A DNA stretch of 64,000 bases from Oscheius sp. JU75 (taxonomy: Eukaryota; Nematoda; Chromadorea; Rhabditida; Rhabditidae). The notes under the pieces were generated by a model. That model had not been told where the DNA came from and ran no database searches. It worked only from the letters and a program-made list of their open reading frames with translations. The stretch's first letter is position 1, and every line of letters begins with the position of its first letter. Both the position numbers and the translations under genes were made by a program. Shown in pieces: positions 22,171-33,590 of the stretch. The stretch lies in assembly GCA_037178855.1 (NCBI GenBank), contig JASJZC010000007.1:9424001-9488000 (forward strand), in the 5' to 3' direction.

Positions 22171-25078
22171 CTATACAGGAGTGTCTCTGTCACTCTCATC
22201 TACTCTTTTGAGCAGAGTACGGTGCTCCTCCATCTCGAAAGCTGGCTCCGAGTGGGTCTCATCGTTGTTGAACTGAGAGACTGGCGCAGGAAGAAGAGGG
22301 ATGGGCACGCTTCGCACTGTTTTGCTCCTAAAACAATTCAATTGGATATTTCGAAAGATGCTTTTGTTTGGCTTAACAGCCTGTATGTCTGTGGTTCGGT
22401 TAACGTTAGCCAGTCAAACTTTCGCCTGTACCGTCTCGGCTGTAAAGTAAACTTGACTCGAACGGACTTGGTAGCCCGACATTGTCTCGCCGGAACCAAC
22501 CCGAGAATCGGACAACATTCTCTTCCGTATCCCCAAGCGTTTATCAATTTCATGATTTTCAGATTCAAAAAACCAAGTAAATACCAACCTGTTACTCTTT
22601 GGCACGTATGTGATCTTCTCCAAAAGATCCTGTGTTACTATTGAGTTGTCAGTGTTTGCACCAAGAGCCTTTCTCATCCTCAGCTCCCCAGAACTGTTTC
22701 CTGGCAGCTTATCAGGAACTAGAAACATTAAAGAAAAACAACTAGATACTCACATGGCTGGGGAGGTGGTGGATGCCAATATGGTTGATCTCCATTTTGG
22801 ACTTGTGGGAGAGAATTACTCCTCTTCAACGGTCCCTCAACCCCACAGAAACACTTCCAAAGTGCTTGGACTAGTTCCGTTCCGAAAATTACACCAGATT
22901 GAAGAGTCAGCATTCTTATAACGAAGCAACCGTCATGTTTGAGGTAGCTGGAAACAAACTTCTTGACATCTTCTTCGGATTCTAAAACTTTAAACTTTTA
23001 ATGCAAAATAGTACGTTACCGATAGAATCGAATGGCATCTCACTCATTTCCAGATGCCTGTTGATGAATCTTCTGTTAGCGAAGGGGAAGACAGCGACTC
23101 CGAACCAGTAGAGGAATGAGCCAGCTGTGAAGAACACCAGCATTAGATACCTATACATAGAAAATATATATTTGCTGAGGAGTTATTCTACCAGAACCAG
23201 AGGAAGACGAAGATCTTTTCGTTGAAGATGTTGATAACCAGGACGCATTGAATGGTGTGCTCTTGAACATTTCCCATGACTCGTACCTGCAATTTTGATC
23301 TGAATACCAGTCTGACTGTCAAAAGTATACAGAGGACTAACAACATCCGACTTTGTGGGAATATTTGTAATTTGGTAATGTGGGCAGACAAGCTTAAAGT
23401 GACAGCCTAAGATGGCCGATACATTGAAAGAACATTTCGAGAACGTTAACAGGTCGACTGGGCAGTCAGGGTGAAAATGACCGCTAGACATTGATAGAAG
23501 GAGACAGAGACACCACGTCTGTCTGACAAAATTGGATGATGACAAGGACCGATGTTCGAATACGAGTAAGATAGACAGAGGGTGGTAAAAATACAAACAC
23601 TAGGATCAGGAGCATACTCACGTCAAAGTCACAAAGTGAGACACGAGGGAAGACTCCAGTCTGTTGCCAGGTTGTTCCATTCCAAAGGTCCATAACAGCC
23701 CCGAATCCGTACCAAGAGTACTTGTCCGTCTCAAGGAAACTATGACTCTATCTTAGAGGACGAAACAAAGAGAGCTTACGTGTTCATGAGCATCAGTTGA
23801 ACACATACGTTCAGGAGATATGAAAGCTTGGTGAATAAGTAGACGATTGTCACGAAAGAAGCCGAGTATGGTAGATTCAACATCCAGAAGATGTTGTGGG
23901 GAGTAATTTGCTTCCTGTCTACGCGACGGTGGAATCGGAGAGCACCCTGAAAGACAAAAGTTTTATAAAATGTAGTAAAGATACCTGGAGATGCATGGTA
24001 AGAGCCTTAATGTTAGCTTGTTTGATATCCGGCTTGATGTTGTTCGGATCCGAGGAGAGCCGAACAATCTCGTGAATTTTTATTCCTGAAAAGAGCGTTG
24101 TAACCAAAGGAAAACAGAGATTACCTGAATGTCCGGCTAGATACTTCCATAGCAGACTGGGGATCCGGAAGCAGGCTGCTTCAAGTAGTAGGAAGAAGGG
24201 GACCCACTGAAAAACTGTTTAAAAAAAACTACCAGGAGCTTATATAAATCTATTTTATGAGCAAAAGGACAAAAAAGTTTGGGGGTAAGACCAAGCCGGA
24301 AACACTATTTTTGTCCAACGTTACTGCAAATTCTTCAAAAGAGAGCATATTTATGAACCGTTGAACTGGATGGCGTAAGATAATATACGGCTGATATAAT
24401 CTGACTAGCCAACAAAGGCAACAGTGACATAGTCAGGCCGAAATTGAAGGTGACTATTATCCAATAGAATCTATCTGAGCTAAAAGTATTTGCGTAGTAG
24501 ATCAACAGAGGTTTTCAAATGATGACAATGATTTAGACAAAACATAGAAACATAGATCAACAGATCTATACAAAAGCTGTTACAGAGAAACCAACTTGAA
24601 CAATGTGACTTGGACAGCCTAGTACTGGCATTAGGAGGTCTATGACATGTATATTAAACCCGAAACTTTGGTCTCAACAAGGACGGAAATATGAATATAT
24701 GAAAGTTGAGAAGAAGAAAAATGTTTTTCACCTGATAATAACTGATCTTCTTTGACCTCTTATAAGCGCTGTCCAATCCTGCAGCTATAGTTCCAATCGG
24801 AACGTAGTAGGTATCCTGAGACCAACAGTAGCTTTCAGCATATTGTTCCCAAGAGGAAGAGAACGTGTCCGGTACTAGACACTCTATCGGCTTCCCGCCG
24901 AACTGCTGCAAATGAAAGAAAAGTACAAGCAAATAACTGTTCTCACCTTGAAACTGACTAAAACGGATAGTCCGATGAGAATGTTGCAAGTGAAGTAGGA
25001 ATGAAGGCGGTCAACAAAGTCTCGGTCATCTGAGCTGGCTACATAGCGTAGCATGGACAAGACTGCTGCCAACACCAT
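22171..25078 (-). CDS. Innexin gap-junction channel protein
   Basis: Innexins form the gap junctions of invertebrates. Eleven exons (high to low): 24947-25078, 24732-24905, 24125-24206, 23985-24085, 23780-23946, 23622-23739, 23192-23286, 23020-23150, 22754-22981, 22589-22718, 22171-22327. They close in phase and give 504 aa (TAG). The start [13 protein letters not shown] was preferred to an ATG 10 codons upstream, because innexins begin close to this motif and CTTCTAG (acceptor-like) precedes it. Visible landmarks: [20 protein letters not shown] (first membrane segment), two Cys in loop 1 (IECLVP, SYCWSQ), the family signature YYQW across the exon 2/3 joint, two Cys in loop 2 (SLCDFD, TIQCVL), and [15 protein letters not shown] (last membrane segments). 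The tail is polar with Pro runs (HPPPPQP). Introns of 525 nt (24207-24731) and 261 nt show no features. Confidence 0.95.
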
Positions 25079-25079
25079 T

Positions 25080-26640
25080 CTTTTTCTAGAAGTCCGAGCA
25101 TGGATCATATTGTAAGTAACTTGCCTTTAGACTAGGGACGGGCTCCCTATATTCGAGTAATCTTGAACATTTCTGAAAAGAGTTGTTGTTGGAAGCCGTA
25201 ATGGAAGTTGCGTAAGATACAGGAGTAGGCAAGCAGCAACCTCGCTAGCAATCGGATGGGTACACAAAGGATCACGTTGGTGTCATGCTTGAGGGCACTG
25301 GGCACTGGCTTTGAACGAACAAACAGTCCAGATGATTAATGTTTATACTAATGAGACATGCCGTCACGCGAACTTCCAGATGTTTTGGGGTAAACAGATT
25401 TGTTTCTCTGTCTCTCTATTTCGCGGTCTTCCTGTCTTTCTATATTTCTGTCTCACTATCACTGCTTGTCTTGCTGTCTCTCTGCCATGAAAACAAGATT
25501 AATGAAAACTCTAGGCAAAAAATTCAACTACAGGGAAAGCCGCCAGGTGCGAAAGCGCGCTCTTAAGAATTCCAGTCAAACAACAGGGGCGCGTACAGGT
25601 CAAACAATTGACGGCCTGGATAAAACAGTGCCCGGAACTAAACAAATTTCGCTTTGTGCAATGCACCGAGGCCATAAAACGGCTCACATTTCTTCGAATG
25701 ACCAGATGGGTGGAAGAGGAAAGCGCGCGAATGGCAACAGTTGAAGAAGGGGGTCGCCTCTCCCGTAAACATTTGGGGGAGGAGGAATTTCCGAGCGCTG
25801 ATTGCTTTCTAAGATCAAGAAGTAGCCGTTGCGTAACACTAACGTGAGGAATTTCGCAAACGTTTGTAGGCCTAATCTATTTTCAGCAGTGTGAGTGACT
25901 AATTAGTTTGAACGGCTCCGTTATTGAATAGAGAGAGAAGAACGTAATATGTCAGCGAATAATAATAGCAGTCCTGTCCTCCGCCAGTGTTATTCAAAAC
26001 GTATGTCCGGCAAAATGTTTTCGTTTCAGAGAGATCAGTAGACAGACTAAACAAGTAAAAAAAAAACTGACCACATTTTCGAGAACATCAATTTGAGCTA
26101 CTTATTTTACTCCAAAGTTCTGATTTCATTGTTTCTGCCGTTCGAGAACATTACAAAAAAGAACACTTTTTATATCTTTGGACGGAAATCTCAAAATTAT
26201 TGAGCAAGAGTCGGAGAATTAGCGGATATAGAATGGGGAAGGTTTAGCAGTGGGGCGCGAATGTCCGCGGCGTCGTTTGCCTGCGACAGCTGGAAAGCAC
26301 ACATGTCACAGCATGCCCAGTATAAAATGAATACATAATAGTCCAGCATAATCGCCGTATGGAGCTGCAATAAGTCCATCAATCATGATATATATTGATA
26401 TGACACATTTGGACTACTCAACAAGCTGATTTCGCAAAATCTTGGTTTTTAAGAGTTGAAAACTTTTACATTTTTGGTTTACTGCTTGAAATATTTAAGT
26501 GAAAACTTGTGTTGAAAAAGTGTTATGCCGAAGCCTACCACAAAGAAAATATCTTTGATGAAACCCGACACCACATAAACATTTGGATATCCGAGAACAA
26601 CAGTGTGGATAATTGAGCTTTACTTTAAGAGAAAGTACAA
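25080..26640. other. Intergenic, no gene accepted
   Basis: A pyrimidine-rich CTCTCTGTCT-type tract lies at about 25400-25490 and produces long but compositionally trivial ORFs. No exon with splice signals or family motifs was found. Confidence 0.5.
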
Positions 26641-26659
26641 GAAAATGGACTATTCCAGA

Positions 26660-27056
26660 TAATCATCGTGTCCCTGCAGATCTGCAGGAAGAGTAGAGAC
26701 TTCTCTAATAAGCTGGAAGCTGAAAAATTACTGGTGTAGATCCTAAATTGTGGTAGTTACCCAGTACTCTCTGCAGCTAGCACATTTTGGTTGAGTCTAA
26801 AAATGGAACCCTTCAAAGAATGATAAATTTTGATTACTCTGTCGACAAATCGTATGTGAATGAGTCTAAGGGTGAAGAATAATGGAAAACGAGCTGTTTT
26901 TCGGGGATGTAATGTAGCTGAAGTACTTTTGGGGAAACATTCAGTATAACCAACCTTTTTGGCAATTGGTGCAGCACTGTTCACAACGTAGAGATAGTAA
27001 AAGAAGGCTGGGCAGAAAATGAGGAGAGCGATGTAAAGTTTTGAGCGTGCTTCCAT
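26660..27056 (-). CDS. Putative short membrane/secreted protein
   Basis: Exon 1 (26955-27056) codes for MEARSKLYIALLIF... followed by a hydrophobic stretch (FFYYLYVVNSA), so a signal anchor, and ends at a good donor. A TTTTTAG acceptor at 26797 opens TQPKCASCREY. The third exon can read QLIREVSTLPADLQG...DDYLE to a TAG at about 26660, if a donor inside the second exon is used; otherwise the chain stops early. The CxxC is the only motif. Identity unknown and the exon structure is tentative. Confidence 0.4.
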
Positions 27057-27113
27057 GGCGGAATGGAACAATATGTCAGAAACACATGTCTGGGTTGTCT
27101 CATTTCTAGTGGG

Positions 27114-27480
27114 TCAATAGCATTGGCCAAAGTAGACTGGAAAAGTTAAATAATGTCTAACAACTCCAAAGCTTAATGCTTACTTACGCTCGCAACTGTT
27201 GAAGTCGAACACGTTGGCCTCGGTCCAGAGCTCTTGTTTGACGTCCAGCAGATTCGAAATGTCCATCTATGGCTTTGGTTTTTTCCAGGTCCTCTACCGA
27301 GGCCGGCATCTCAATTTCCTGGTTCTCCTCGAATGGGGCTATGGCGCCAGCGGCAAAAGAGCTCTGGGAGCAATTCATCTGGAGAAGGCCGAAGCTCTCC
27401 ACATCTTTTGCAATCAGGTCTGTAGAGGCAGCAGACAGGTGGGCAGCTTTTTCTGCTTGCTCCGCAGCTTGTACTGATCT
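27114..27480 (-). CDS. Putative gene fragment, alternative frames
   Basis: Two pieces look coding on the minus strand. One is a helical Ala/Glu-rich stretch (about 27285-27480: AAEQAEKAAHLSAAS, then EIEMPAS). The other reads MDISNLLDVKQELWTEANVF (27188-27266), followed after an intron by a short end at 27114-27136. A 31-nt intron would join them in phase, but it is shorter than any other intron in this window. The 5' end was not found. A Cys-rich reading in a second frame at 27311-27500 cannot be excluded. No family was recognised. Confidence 0.3.
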
Positions 27481-27489
27481 TTTTCAGTT

Positions 27490-29949
27490 TAACGATCTTC
27501 GAATCCATACGAGGAAATAGCTGCAAACAAAAGTTCCCGCTCATATACAGGAGGCAGGCCGAACTTCCTGCCTCGAAGCAAAGCACCTCGGAAGCGCGGA
27601 TGGAGCAACTTGTAGGACGCCGGTAGACAGAGTAGACTGAGAGAAATTGTGCCAGCCCAGTAGTTTTGGCCATAACTAAGCAAGAATTTTCTAGAAAATC
27701 GCTGTACAATTTTGATTTTTCGAGTGTTAGTTTTCTTTCCAGTACGTATGCTATAAAAGTAATAGTACTTTTGTTTTTCTGTCTTTCCCATTATCCCCTT
27801 ACCCCCTGAACAAATTTCAAAATTATACTTTTCTCCAAGGCCGCCAAAACCGTATAACACACTCGCCTCATTCAATCTCTGTGCAGCGGCGCTGAAATTT
27901 TTGGCTACCTGAGTTAGAGTCGACCTTTTCCCATACCACTTCGCTCTAATGTGTCCGACTCTGCTCCTCTTTTTCTTCTTACAATTTCTTTTGCCTCACT
28001 CTAAGTACTTTTATAAGCTTTCTTACGTGAAGTTCAATCTGAATACAGCTCCAGTGGCCTCTATTCTAATTGCTAGACAGGTAGAAATTTCCCCACGCGG
28101 TATAGGAACAAAACTTTAGGCATTTACTGCAACACTATAATAGTTAGCATGTCCGCTCTAATCTTCTCCCCTCTTCACTAGTCTTTCGATTCGTTTTTAC
28201 CCACTGGCCGAAATGTGTACCTTCGATCCCCTAAGTCCGACGTTTGATACAAGACAGTCATTCATGACCCGTCCTCCACCGAGTTCGAATGGACTCACAT
28301 GAGTTTACTCTAAGATTAAACGCCTGCATATCTTCTCTATCATCCACTAGATTATTCGTATTATTCAATTATTAGTAAAACTATAATAGCTAGATTCCTT
28401 TCTCATTCCTGTGTAGGCTATGGCGATCTCTATACATGAGCTTGATACATTACCATCTGTTTTGTATCCTGAAAACGCAAAAAATGCTATATTCATCCAG
28501 TACGCATATTTGCGTCAAGTCAAACCGTGGTGCCTCCTTTACTACTACCAAAAATAGACAGAAATTTCCAGCTTATTTCAAGCCCAAATTCGATTTCAAA
28601 AACGCACACTTAGTCTACCCACAATTCCAGCTCTTTTTCAAGCTTTTTCTGTCCTTTTTGTCACCTTTTTAAACTGTAGGCTGTGAGATATTGTGCAGAA
28701 AAGTTCCGTTGTTTTTTTGCATACGTTTGCAGGTGCCATGCAGTCGACATTCTGAAGTATTTTGAACATTTTGGAGCGGGACATGTGGATACGTGGTCTT
28801 TTTTCATCTCCCTACCACATTTTGAGCCTTTCCGTATCGCATTTTTAGCAATGGGAATAGATTACCACCATGTTCGCCACCAAAAAGTACGAATATAGGC
28901 CCCAAAAACTGTCGTAAGTACAAAGTTTGGGGCCTTACCAAAGAAAATCGACAGATTTTGGCACTTATTCTGATTGTCGGAGCCCCTACAACAAGTAAAA
29001 CTGGATCTCTGCAGTCCAAAACTTTCGCGCAACCTCCTCCTCCTTCAAAGAGTCCCCCTTCTGTTTTTCTTCGCAAGTTTTTGAAAAACTTGGACCCTCT
29101 TCCCTCCATGATCGATTTTTTCAAATGGTTCCATTTTTTTTTTGCTTTCTTTTCTCTTTCTCTGCCTATTCCTGGCAGAGATGCGTAAACCACAGCTCTA
29201 CAAGCATTTACGTGTATATCTTGTCATTTTGTAGACCTGGAGACATGAAAGCGTAGGCAGAAATGTTTCATGGTAATTTGTATCCATCGGCCAGTCTTTG
29301 TCTAAGTTTCGCAAATAAAGTTTTTGATAATAGTTCGACAGGCGCTCTCCTTTGTTCAAAAAGTACGGTAGCCTCCTCCCTTCGTTCGTAAACGGGTACT
29401 CTGACGTATAAAAGTCATTTTTACAGTTTCTTACCGTGTTTATTGATTTCAGCATGCATAATATTACCTAGTTTCTCAATATTTTGGCCATTTTTCTGTT
29501 TGAAATTCTCAAAAAATCATTGAGAAGTCCGGGGTTTTTCTCCGTATATTAGGTTTTTCTTGCCTATAAATCCTTTTCGTAGCCTTGTTACCTAGATGAT
29601 TCTAAAATCTAAGTGTCGTTTGATGCTGATTCAAGTGAGTATAGCAGTAAGGTGTTACAAAACATGATCAGTAGGGTCTTTTCAATTCTTTAGTGAGCTA
29701 AAATTAACAATTGCTGAGAATAAAGCATTCTGCATACACCTGGGAGCTAGAAATCCTAACATGTTTTACCATGTGAATGGTTACCTGATTGATACGCGTA
29801 ACTTAGCTAGAGATTTGGGCATAAGGTATAATAATACGCTTTCGTTCAGACCGCAGTATGAACACATGATCAAAACGGCTAATATCGCTATGCATAGAGT
29901 TTTTAGACTCTTCCTTTGTTGATCCTAACCTTATGACTGTTCATTATTT
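27490..29949. other. Intergenic, no gene accepted
   Basis: AT-rich sequence with scattered ORFs of 70-130 codons on both strands (for example 28804-29193 minus). These are low-complexity or unsupported by splice signals. It ends at the transposon-rich block. Confidence 0.5.
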
Positions 29950-29957
29950 TTATCAGC

Positions 29958-30195
29958 TTTGAGGCGCCGTAGAGTCGTCAATGGGAAGACTCAGGTCGCC
30001 TTATCGCGGCTATCAAGCACCGCTATCTCTATTGAGCAATAATAAGGCGACCTGGGTCTTCCCATTGACGACTCTACGGCGCCTCAAACTGCTGATAACG
30101 TCTCTTTCTCAATCTTCAGCACTTTTACTGAGGGAGTGAGACCCCTCAACAAACTACGTTCCTGGTAAAATGCTGCCTAGTGCTTGATTGCTCAA
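29958..30195. repeat. Interspersed repeat with hairpin, copy 1
   Basis: 29958-30004 is nearly the reverse complement of 30041-30088 (arms of about 47 nt, loop about 36 nt, core GAGGCGCCGTAGAGTCGTCA). The following part, to 30195, matches the repeats at 31964-32200 and 32946-33136 (GAGTGAGACCCCTC, ACGTTCCTGGTAAAATGCTG). Only this copy has both hairpin arms. It is probably a non-autonomous element; no coding capacity. Confidence 0.8.
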
Positions 30196-30213
30196 GCATT
30201 CTTTTAAAAAACC

Positions 30214-30955
30214 TAACTTTTCGTTTGTTTCAGATTGTTCCTTCAGATTTGCATCCTAATCATGCGATGGTCAGAGTTATAGAAGAAGTTGTTCAGAACA
30301 GAGACGTCCTTTACGGCTAGGTGTCTTCTGCCAGCGATGTAGTCAATCTGATTCCGAGTGACTCCATTCGGACTCCTCCAGGACCAAAGTCGTTTGGCAC
30401 GTTTCTCGAGAAAAGTGCTCCAAAGACGTAGATTGTGAGCTCGGCATAGTTCCACGAGTCGTTACCGTCATGAAGCGTAGCCATTCCAACTATGTCTCGA
30501 TTTGATTCGTCTTGACTAACCTTTGCGTTGTAATCTCCCAGCAGGATTGGAGAGAATCCTTTAGGTGTACGGGTCAGCATCACATCGAGAGTTGCCAAAA
30601 ACTCGTCGTATTCCTCGTCTGTTGATGCGGAAGTAGGTCCGTAGCCTGCTACCATGTAGATCTTCACATCTGGCAGTGACAGAGTGGCGCATCTTGCAGA
30701 ATGAGGAGAGAAGACAGCTTGGTTGGCGTACTGCTCTTTTCTTTGATAAAGAAGCCGACACCATGTTGAGACACCTGTTTGTGCCCACTCCAGAAGAAAA
30801 CATCCTTCGATTCCAAGAACGTGAGACTTCCTTCTCCTCGAAGTCGTAGTTCATTGAGAGCGATGGCATCCCATTTGATCGACTTTAAAGCCTCTTGTAG
30901 CTCTACTTGCCTCGGAATGCCCAAGATTGACCAGGCATTGTAAGTGGCGGAAGAG
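30214..30955 (-). pseudogene. RTE-type retrotransposon endonuclease segment (copy D)
   Basis: This codes, in broken overlapping frames, for an endonuclease/exonuclease/phosphatase domain: NELRLRGEG, GHKQVSQHGVGFF, VAGYGPTSAS, ILLGDYNAKV, RNQIDYI, SDHRMIRMQ. It parallels 41209-41950 at a constant offset of 10,995 nt with no indel. I found one base difference (30334 G versus 41329 T). No reverse transcriptase follows on this side. Frameshifts split the domain, so it is not functional, and the same breaks occur in the other copy. Confidence 0.85.
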
Positions 30956-31083
30956 ACAGCAGCTGACTTCGGTAGCTCGTCTTTTTTCTTACCGCGGTAG
31001 CCTTTCCAGTAGCGAGGCGACGTTCTTCTTTGCGCGTTGGAACACGGAAATGCTCAACGCTATTGCTTCAATTCGCTCCCAGC

Positions 31084-31963
31084 TTTTTTAAGCAGGTTAA
31101 ATGTGACAGAGAATAACAATAACGCGCGATGACATTGGTCTTTTTCAAAAATTCTTTCTGCATGTTACTCGCCACAATATTCTTTATCGAATGGTACCCA
31201 TTACAGAAGATTTAGTCGAAAGTCGAAAAAACGTAAAACCGGAAGGGTATCAAAAAATAGCTGATTTCCCCCGGAAACAGTGTATCCCCTCGGTGCTCGG
31301 CCGCTTCTCGACGGATTTCCTTGAAACTTGGCAGAGTTATTGGAATGTATGCCCCGTCGTGGCGCATTCATATTTGAAAAAATTCGGTGCACATACGGCG
31401 ACGCTAGAGCCCATAGACCGCGCCGACCCCGATTTTAGGCCATTTTCGGAGGTTTTTTCAGCGAAAGTGGGGAATGAAGTGTCGGTAGGCTCCCAAACTT
31501 CACTATCAGATGCAGTTTCCGGTGTTGAATCCGATTCCACCTTCTCTTTTTGCTCTCCTTTTGTCAACTCCTAACCGCCTTCCGCTTTTTGTGGTCCACT
31601 TTTTCACATCATAATTTCCAATATTTTCAGCAATTCTACGCCAAATCATCCCCAAAAATTCGAAAAATCTCCATGTCGTCGACGAATATCCCACGACCAG
31701 CGCCTATCACGCTGAAAGGAGATGATGAAGCAATAACGGATGATTTCTACGAAGAAGGAGAAGTTGGTGGCAACTTCAAGACACTGGAACAGAAGCTGGC
31801 ACGACTGGAATACTTTAAAAACCAACAGCCTGGTCAGACAACTGTTGAAAGACGCACACATAGAAGTCTCGGAATCTGAGCAAGACAAAAGATGCTATTC
31901 ATTCAATCATGTCAGTTACAATAAATAGTGTTATTCTCTGTCACATTTAACCTGCTTAAAAAA
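31084..31963. mobile_element. 880-bp DNA element with perfect 34-bp terminal inverted repeats
   Basis: The left end 31084-31117 and right end 31930-31963 are exact reverse complements over 34 nt (core AAGCAGGTTAAATGTGACAG). No transposase was found inside, so it is non-autonomous. Inside are a good acceptor (ATTTTCAG at about 31630) and an open frame from ATG 31673 to TGA 31879 that is acidic (DDEAITDDFYEEGEVGG) with a helix (LEQKLARLEYF). This looks like a captured exon or a resident gene piece. The element lies within repeats related to 29958-30195. Confidence 0.8.
31673..31879 (+). CDS. Putative captured exon or small ORF inside the 34-bp-TIR element
   Basis: 68 codons, MSSTNIPRPAPITLK..., acidic middle and a charged helix, closing with RRTHRSLGI and TGA. 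An acceptor-like TTTTCAG lies about 40 nt upstream and in frame. There is no recognised domain. Its composition is more protein-like than the surroundings, but I have no second evidence for expression. Confidence 0.35.
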   Translation: MSSTNIPRPAPITLKGDDEAITDDFYEEGEVGGNFKTLEQKLARLEYFKNQQPGQTTVERRTHRSLGI

Positions 31964-32200
31964 GATAGCAACTTACGTGTATGTGTGACTTCGGGGATTG
32001 GTTCGGTACTGAAGGAATGAGACACCTCGACAAACTACGTTCCTGGTAAAATGCTGCCTAGTGCTCGATTGCTCAATAGAAATAGCGATAAGGCGGCCTA
32101 GGTCTTCTCATTGACGACTCTACGGCGCCTCAAAACTGTTGATAAACGTCTCTTTCTCAATACTCAACACTATTGTTTCAATTCGCTCCCAGCAAAAGTA
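31964..32200 (+). repeat. Interspersed repeat, copy 2
   Basis: Begins GATAGCAACTTACG and contains the same ordered blocks as copies 1 and 3, up to the block CGCTCCCAGC at its end. Substitutions are few. Confidence 0.8.
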
Positions 32201-32945
32201 TTGTCAACGTAGCTACAATTCCTCCCCTCGATACGTGTGGCCTAGCTTCCCATCAAATCAACCGTTTTATTCCTAGTTGAGGATAACGCCACAACTGCTC
32301 TCTCCCAACCCAGCGTGTAGACATCCACCCAGAGTCGGGATACACTCCCATTCTAAAATTTTATTTCTTTTCTTCAAGAGCATTCCTCACAGGTAGTTTT
32401 CCAGCCGGTCCTCAACCCCAGGGAAAGCCTGGTACGGAGCTATGGTGCCCCTTCTAGTACAACATTTTCCCTTCCCCTGGACAGTCGAACAAAAGAATTT
32501 GAATAGTCAAACCTCCCATTGTCCGTCGGATCCGCCTAGCCGACAGGTTGACCAGACGGACAGACAACTCCCTATTATTAGGGTAGGATTCTTGTGTTGA
32601 AAAAGATGACAATAAGTGAAGTTTTTCTCATAACATTTATAGCTGTTGGAGAAGTTTATCCTTAATTTATGATGGCTATGGGTAGAAGAACAAGAGAAGA
32701 TCATGATGCACGTTTGCAAGATCACAATGGTGTGGAATCTACTGTTAACGCCAGCAGGCTTATAAAAAAGTTGTCAGAGAGGAGCCGGAGAAATCCATGA
32801 AAAATGGTATCTCGAGCATCTCAAGAAGATATCTTTCTGTTCTTCTCAGGTCTTCAGGCGCTCAAACCTTGACGTCCATTTGGTTCGCCCCGTGTTCAGC
32901 GAACGTATACGTAAATTTGCCAGAAGGCTGGAACAGATCAAGTGC
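32201..32945. other. Spacer between repeat copies, no gene
   Basis: I see no exon with splice context. A minus-strand ORF of 72 codons (32507-32725) has no motif. Confidence 0.45.
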
Positions 32946-33136
32946 TTAAAAAGATAGCAACTTACGTCTATGTGTGACTTCGTGGATTGGGTCGGTACTG
33001 AGGGAGTGAAACCCCTCGACAAACTACGTTCCTGGTAAAATGCTGCCTAGTGCTTGATTTCTCAATAGAGATAGCGATAAGGCAGCCTAGGTCTTTCCTT
33101 GATGACTCTACGGCGCCTCAAAACTGCTGATAAACG
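32946..33136 (+). repeat. Interspersed repeat, copy 3
   Basis: Same orientation and order of blocks as 31964-32200, ending in GCGCCTCAAAACTGCTGATAA. It lies 455 nt upstream of the start codon of the large-intron gene. Confidence 0.8.
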
Positions 33137-33590
33137 GGCATGAAAAGGCCGCAAAATCTACGAGAGCAGGGTGAGAAAAGCAACAAAAAAAACAAAAAAA
33201 CTTTTGTTTTTTTTTCTCGTGGATTAGGCTCACAGAGGAATCACGACGATTAGAGAAAGGCATTATTTTATTAAAATTTTTTATCAAGTCTTTTTGTAAG
33301 CAAGCCGATACCGATTCATCAAGCTTTCCCTCTTCTATTATTACGATATTTTTACCTGAAACATGGCGATTCGTATCAACCATAAACCCCCAGAACCATT
33401 GCCTTCCTTATTTTTTCCAGCATATTCTGCTTTCTAAAACATTTTATGGGCTGTCTACCCGATTTTTCCTATGAATTACCGTACGCTTCCCTCTTTTTTA
33501 ATGGTACATTCTTCTAAAAGATTTCTAGCTTCTCAAAAGTTGATCAGAAAGATGTTTTTTTCTTTAGAAAACTTTAGTAAAGACGAAGAA

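Noticed and set aside
25339-25847. Ser/Leu-rich ORFs
   Set aside because: Products of a CTCTCTGT pyrimidine tract.
28804-29193. 129-codon minus ORF
   Set aside because: Low-complexity Lys/Gly/Phe reading with no family signal; the opposite strand is equally open.
29958-30093. Hairpin considered as a rho-independent terminator or an RNA gene
   Set aside because: The sequence is eukaryotic and its arms match dispersed repeats, so a repeat-derived palindrome is the better explanation.
31191-31574. 127-codon ORF in the 34-bp-TIR element
   Set aside because: No transposase motif; the region resembles non-coding interspersed DNA. The downstream 31673 ORF is the better candidate.
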